A DNA stretch of 64,000 nucleotides from Rhynchopus sp. YZ270_cl-10 (taxonomy: Eukaryota; Euglenozoa; Diplonemea; Diplonemida; Diplonemidae): assembly GCA_964035575.1 (NCBI GenBank), contig OZ037837.1:1550001-1614000 (forward strand), read 5' to 3'. Below, piece after piece: positions 61,758 through 64,000 of this stretch; the stretch's first letter is position 1, and each line of letters starts with the position of its first letter. A program made the translations under genes and the position numbers. The notes under the pieces were generated by a model. That model was not told where the DNA came from. It saw only the letters and a program-made list of their open reading frames with translations, and did not search any database.

Positions 61758-62074
61758 ATGCAAGCCACCACGAAAGGAGCCAGCACCCGACAACACCGAC
61801 TCACTGTCGCTGGAACCTAGACATCCTCTACAATCTAGGTTGGGTTCCGTCTCTCTCAAGGGAAGAACTTGCCGCAGCACACACCAAAGCGCACCACAAA
61901 GGCAGGTCCATGCAAAGCACCCAGAAGTAGCAACTTGAAAAGTACAACACTAGAGTGCTTGATCTCTTCACAAAGACAGAGATGCAGGAATTTGCGGCAG
62001 ATTGTACACCCCTTGACGACGAAGACATCGGTACGATGAATAAGGAGCCTCTGGTCGCTATGCTGTCTCAGTGA
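61758..62074 (+). pseudogene. Orphan coding-like remnant fused to TRIM-like copy 5
   Basis: From 61817 a frame reads LDILYNLGWVPSLSREELAA, then a TAG at 61928-61930, then QLEKYNTRVLDLFTKTEMQE ... LDDEDIGTMNKEPLVAMLSQ and a TGA at 62072-62074. Composition and residues look coding (acidic, leucine-rich), unlike the surroundings. I do not recognise the family. It may be the tail of a host gene or of a mobile element. Confidence 0.4.
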
Positions 62075-62837
62075 GCAGTACAGGGATTCTATAGGCATAT
62101 TAGGGGGTATAATTCCATGGAAAAAGGCGGAAAAAGCGGGAAAAAACACCAAAAAATCAGGAAAAAGTACGAAATAGTGCTCAAAAGTGTGTTTTTCGTG
62201 GTTTTGGGTGATTTTTTGGGGGTTTGGGGGTTTTTGATAAATAAATATTTTTTTTTGAATAGATAAAAGCAATAAATTACTTTTTATTTAAAACAAAAGG
62301 CACTCCGTATCCAAAACAGGGGGGCAGTCTGGGGACAAAAACAGATTTCTGTATTGGGGAGGGTGGGAGTGTTTTTCGCTAAAAGGTAGGATTAAAAGTA
62401 AAAGAAAATGATGTAAAACATCGGGTAGTCGGGTCCACTTGGAAAATACATAACTACATATAAGTAGTATATAAAGCACGTAGCCCTAAAAAGTACAAGG
62501 ACCAAGAACCGACATGAACAGGGACCAAAGAGTCGTGGTGAATTCAAATAATGATCAGTTACCGAGAAACAACCACTGGTCGACAAACACTAGAAAAGGA
62601 AAATCAGCTGAAAAGAAAACGAAAACGTGATATTCTAACTTGTATCTGGCGTAATAAAAAACGGCGTCCACGTATCATTGGTTGAGCGACGCTTGCCCAG
62701 ATGACCCGTACCAGGAGAATAAAATTACAAAGAAAAGGAAAATAACAAAATAAACAAAAAGCACAACAAGAGTATCCCAAAGTAGTATACAGACAGCACA
62801 ACTCCCTACAAGGATGTGGCGGCAAGGCCGGTCTGAC

Positions 62838-62883
62838 AACAAAGTTCTTGAACACATACAAAGATGTGTACAAGAACTTTGTT
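62838..62883. repeat. Short near-perfect hairpin
   Basis: AACAAAGTTCTTGAACACAT pairs with ATGTGTACAAGAACTTTGTT (one mismatch) around ACAAAG. No T run follows directly, so a terminator role is not supported. Confidence 0.8.
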
Positions 62884-63453
62884 TTGTTTGAGGTATTTTA
62901 GTAAAAAAGAAAAGAAAATGGTTGGAATAGGGAAAACAAGTTGGATTAGTATTTATTGTATAAGCCAATTCAGTTCGTATGGTTTTTTTTTTTTTCCCAT
63001 TTTTATTTTCAATTGGGGGTTTGGGGGGGGGTTTTGGGTGTTTTTTCGGGTTTTTCGCGGGTTTTTACGAAAAAAGTGGTTTTGGACAGCAAAAACGGCC
63101 GGACGGCCCCCCCTATGGGGGGGGGGGGGGGGTAGGTGGGGGCAAAACCCCTATTTTTTTGAGGCATTTTGACTTTTTTGGACTTCCGCGCAAAGTACGT
63201 ACAAACCACCCCTCATACCCACCCAGAAATGGGTCAGAAACACCCTGTGACCCGAAAATCCATGCTAAGGGCGACTCAGAATATGAAAAAATGCAAAAAA
63301 ATAGTGAAAAAGTGGCCTTTTGACGGTTTTGGCCATGTTGGGTAAAATGGCCATTTTTGGACAAAAAAATCAAAAAAACAGCAAAATTTCGACGTCATGA
63401 CAGCTGCTTGGGCACAAACCTACCCCAGGGAGGTCCTGTGAGTCCATTCCGAC

Positions 63454-64000
63454 CTGTTTTGGACACTTTAGGTACTTTTTTTGGCCGTTTTTTGGTGTTT
63501 TTAGGTCAAAAAATACCCTGGACTTTACCCTGGACGTCCCTGGGCCGCGACTTGCGCCCTGCTTTTGGACCCACTCTGGGCCAAAAAATGGGTGAAAACC
63601 CCCGAAAAAGCACTCCGGGAACCCAGATAGTTCCAAATATCCACCAGAAACCCACCCAAACACCTCAAAAACATGCCAGAAAAATATTTTCAAAAACACA
63701 CTTTTTTCAAAAAGTTCATCTGGGCAGGTTCCATAATGACTTATTTGAAAAAGTGTGTTTTTAAAAATATTTTTCTGGCATGTTTTTGAGGTGTTTGGGT
63801 GGGTTTCTGGTGGATATTTGGAACTATCTGGGTTCCCGGAGTGCTTTTTCGGGGGTTTTCACCCATTTTTTGGCCCAGAGTGGGTCCAAAAGCAGGGCGC
63901 AAGTCGCGGCCCAGGGACGTCCAGGGTAAAGTCCAGGGTATTTTTTGACCTAAAAACACCAAAAAACGGCCAAAAAAAGTACCTAAAGTGTCCAAAACAG
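63454..64000. repeat. Large inverted repeat (arms at least 255 bp) at the window end
   Basis: The left arm 63454-63710 and right arm 63745-64000 are complementary about a centre at 63727, with a 34-base loop; only single-base differences are seen near the loop. CTGTTTTGGACACTTTAGG at the left is met by its complement at the last base, so the palindrome probably continues outside the window. Both arms read open in the same translated sequence, a by-product of the symmetry. Confidence 0.92.

Larger units (their letters stand above)
62075..64000. other. Terminal gene-free region
   Basis: No gene seen. 62224-62273 is the reverse complement of the 3' half of the MITE at 12901. A perfect hairpin lies at 62838-62883. 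G runs near 63020 and 63112-63132 flank low-complexity DNA. The last 547 bases are a palindrome. Confidence 0.6.

Noticed and set aside
62838-62883. Transcription terminator
   Set aside because: A strong stem, but no gene ends nearby and this is a eukaryotic genome.
63357-63995. Two similar protein-coding frames at the window end
   Set aside because: They are the two arms of one palindrome read in opposite directions, with low-complexity translation.
1-64000. Assignment to a named species or phylum
   Set aside because: Trans-splice-like tracts and intron-poor genes hint at Euglenozoa, but abundant TA/TTAA MITEs are not diagnostic and no rRNA or other marker gene is present.

Overview
The window reads as nuclear DNA of a unicellular eukaryote. 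The genes are eukaryotic in type (NACHT/WD40 protein, B-box/ubiquitin-like/LRR proteins, a SWR1-complex zinc finger, a peroxisomal-type thioesterase). Every convincing gene is a single exon on the + strand, the standard code is used, and the spacers are long, T-rich and full of small DNA transposons. A pyrimidine-rich stretch ending in AG lies just before most start codons, as in lineages that add a spliced leader (for example Euglenozoa). I cannot name the organism; the lineage hint is inference.

Layout. 0.35-5.6 kb: a giant NLR-like protein (ankyrin, ADP-ribosyltransferase, NACHT, pentapeptide-like, 14 WD40 repeats). 7.4-20.1 kb: three copies of a TRIM-like family (two B-box-type zinc fingers, coiled coil, ubiquitin-like domain, BspA-type LRRs), with a membrane protein and a ZNHIT1/VPS71 homologue between copies one and two. 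21.1 kb: a secreted GH130-like glycosidase. 24.1-41.6 kb: a tandem array of eight copies of a smaller Ubl-LRR family, some broken. 43.1 kb: acyl-CoA thioesterase 8 homologue. 45.3 kb: a receptor with a solute-binding ectodomain and a degenerate cyclase-like domain. 48.6-55.8 kb: a gene-free belt of fold-back elements and dispersed repeats. 55.8-61.8 kb: two broken TRIM-like copies around a piggyBac-like element. The last 550 bases are a long palindrome.

How it fits together. The TRIM-like and Ubl-LRR families share one Ubl-linker-LRR module. In the array the Ubl start and the cysteine-containing end hardly change while the number and sequence of 25-residue LRRs vary. Such arrays are typical of recognition receptors that diversify by unequal exchange or gene conversion. 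With the NLR-like gene nearby, a cluster of recognition or defence proteins is a reasonable but unproven reading.

Mobile elements. Paralogous flanks serve as empty sites and define several elements to the base: a 2,046-bp TA-flanked element with a nested 794-bp hAT-type element, a 614-bp insertion with an 18-bp duplication inside one LRR gene, and several MITEs. None carries a recognisable transposase.
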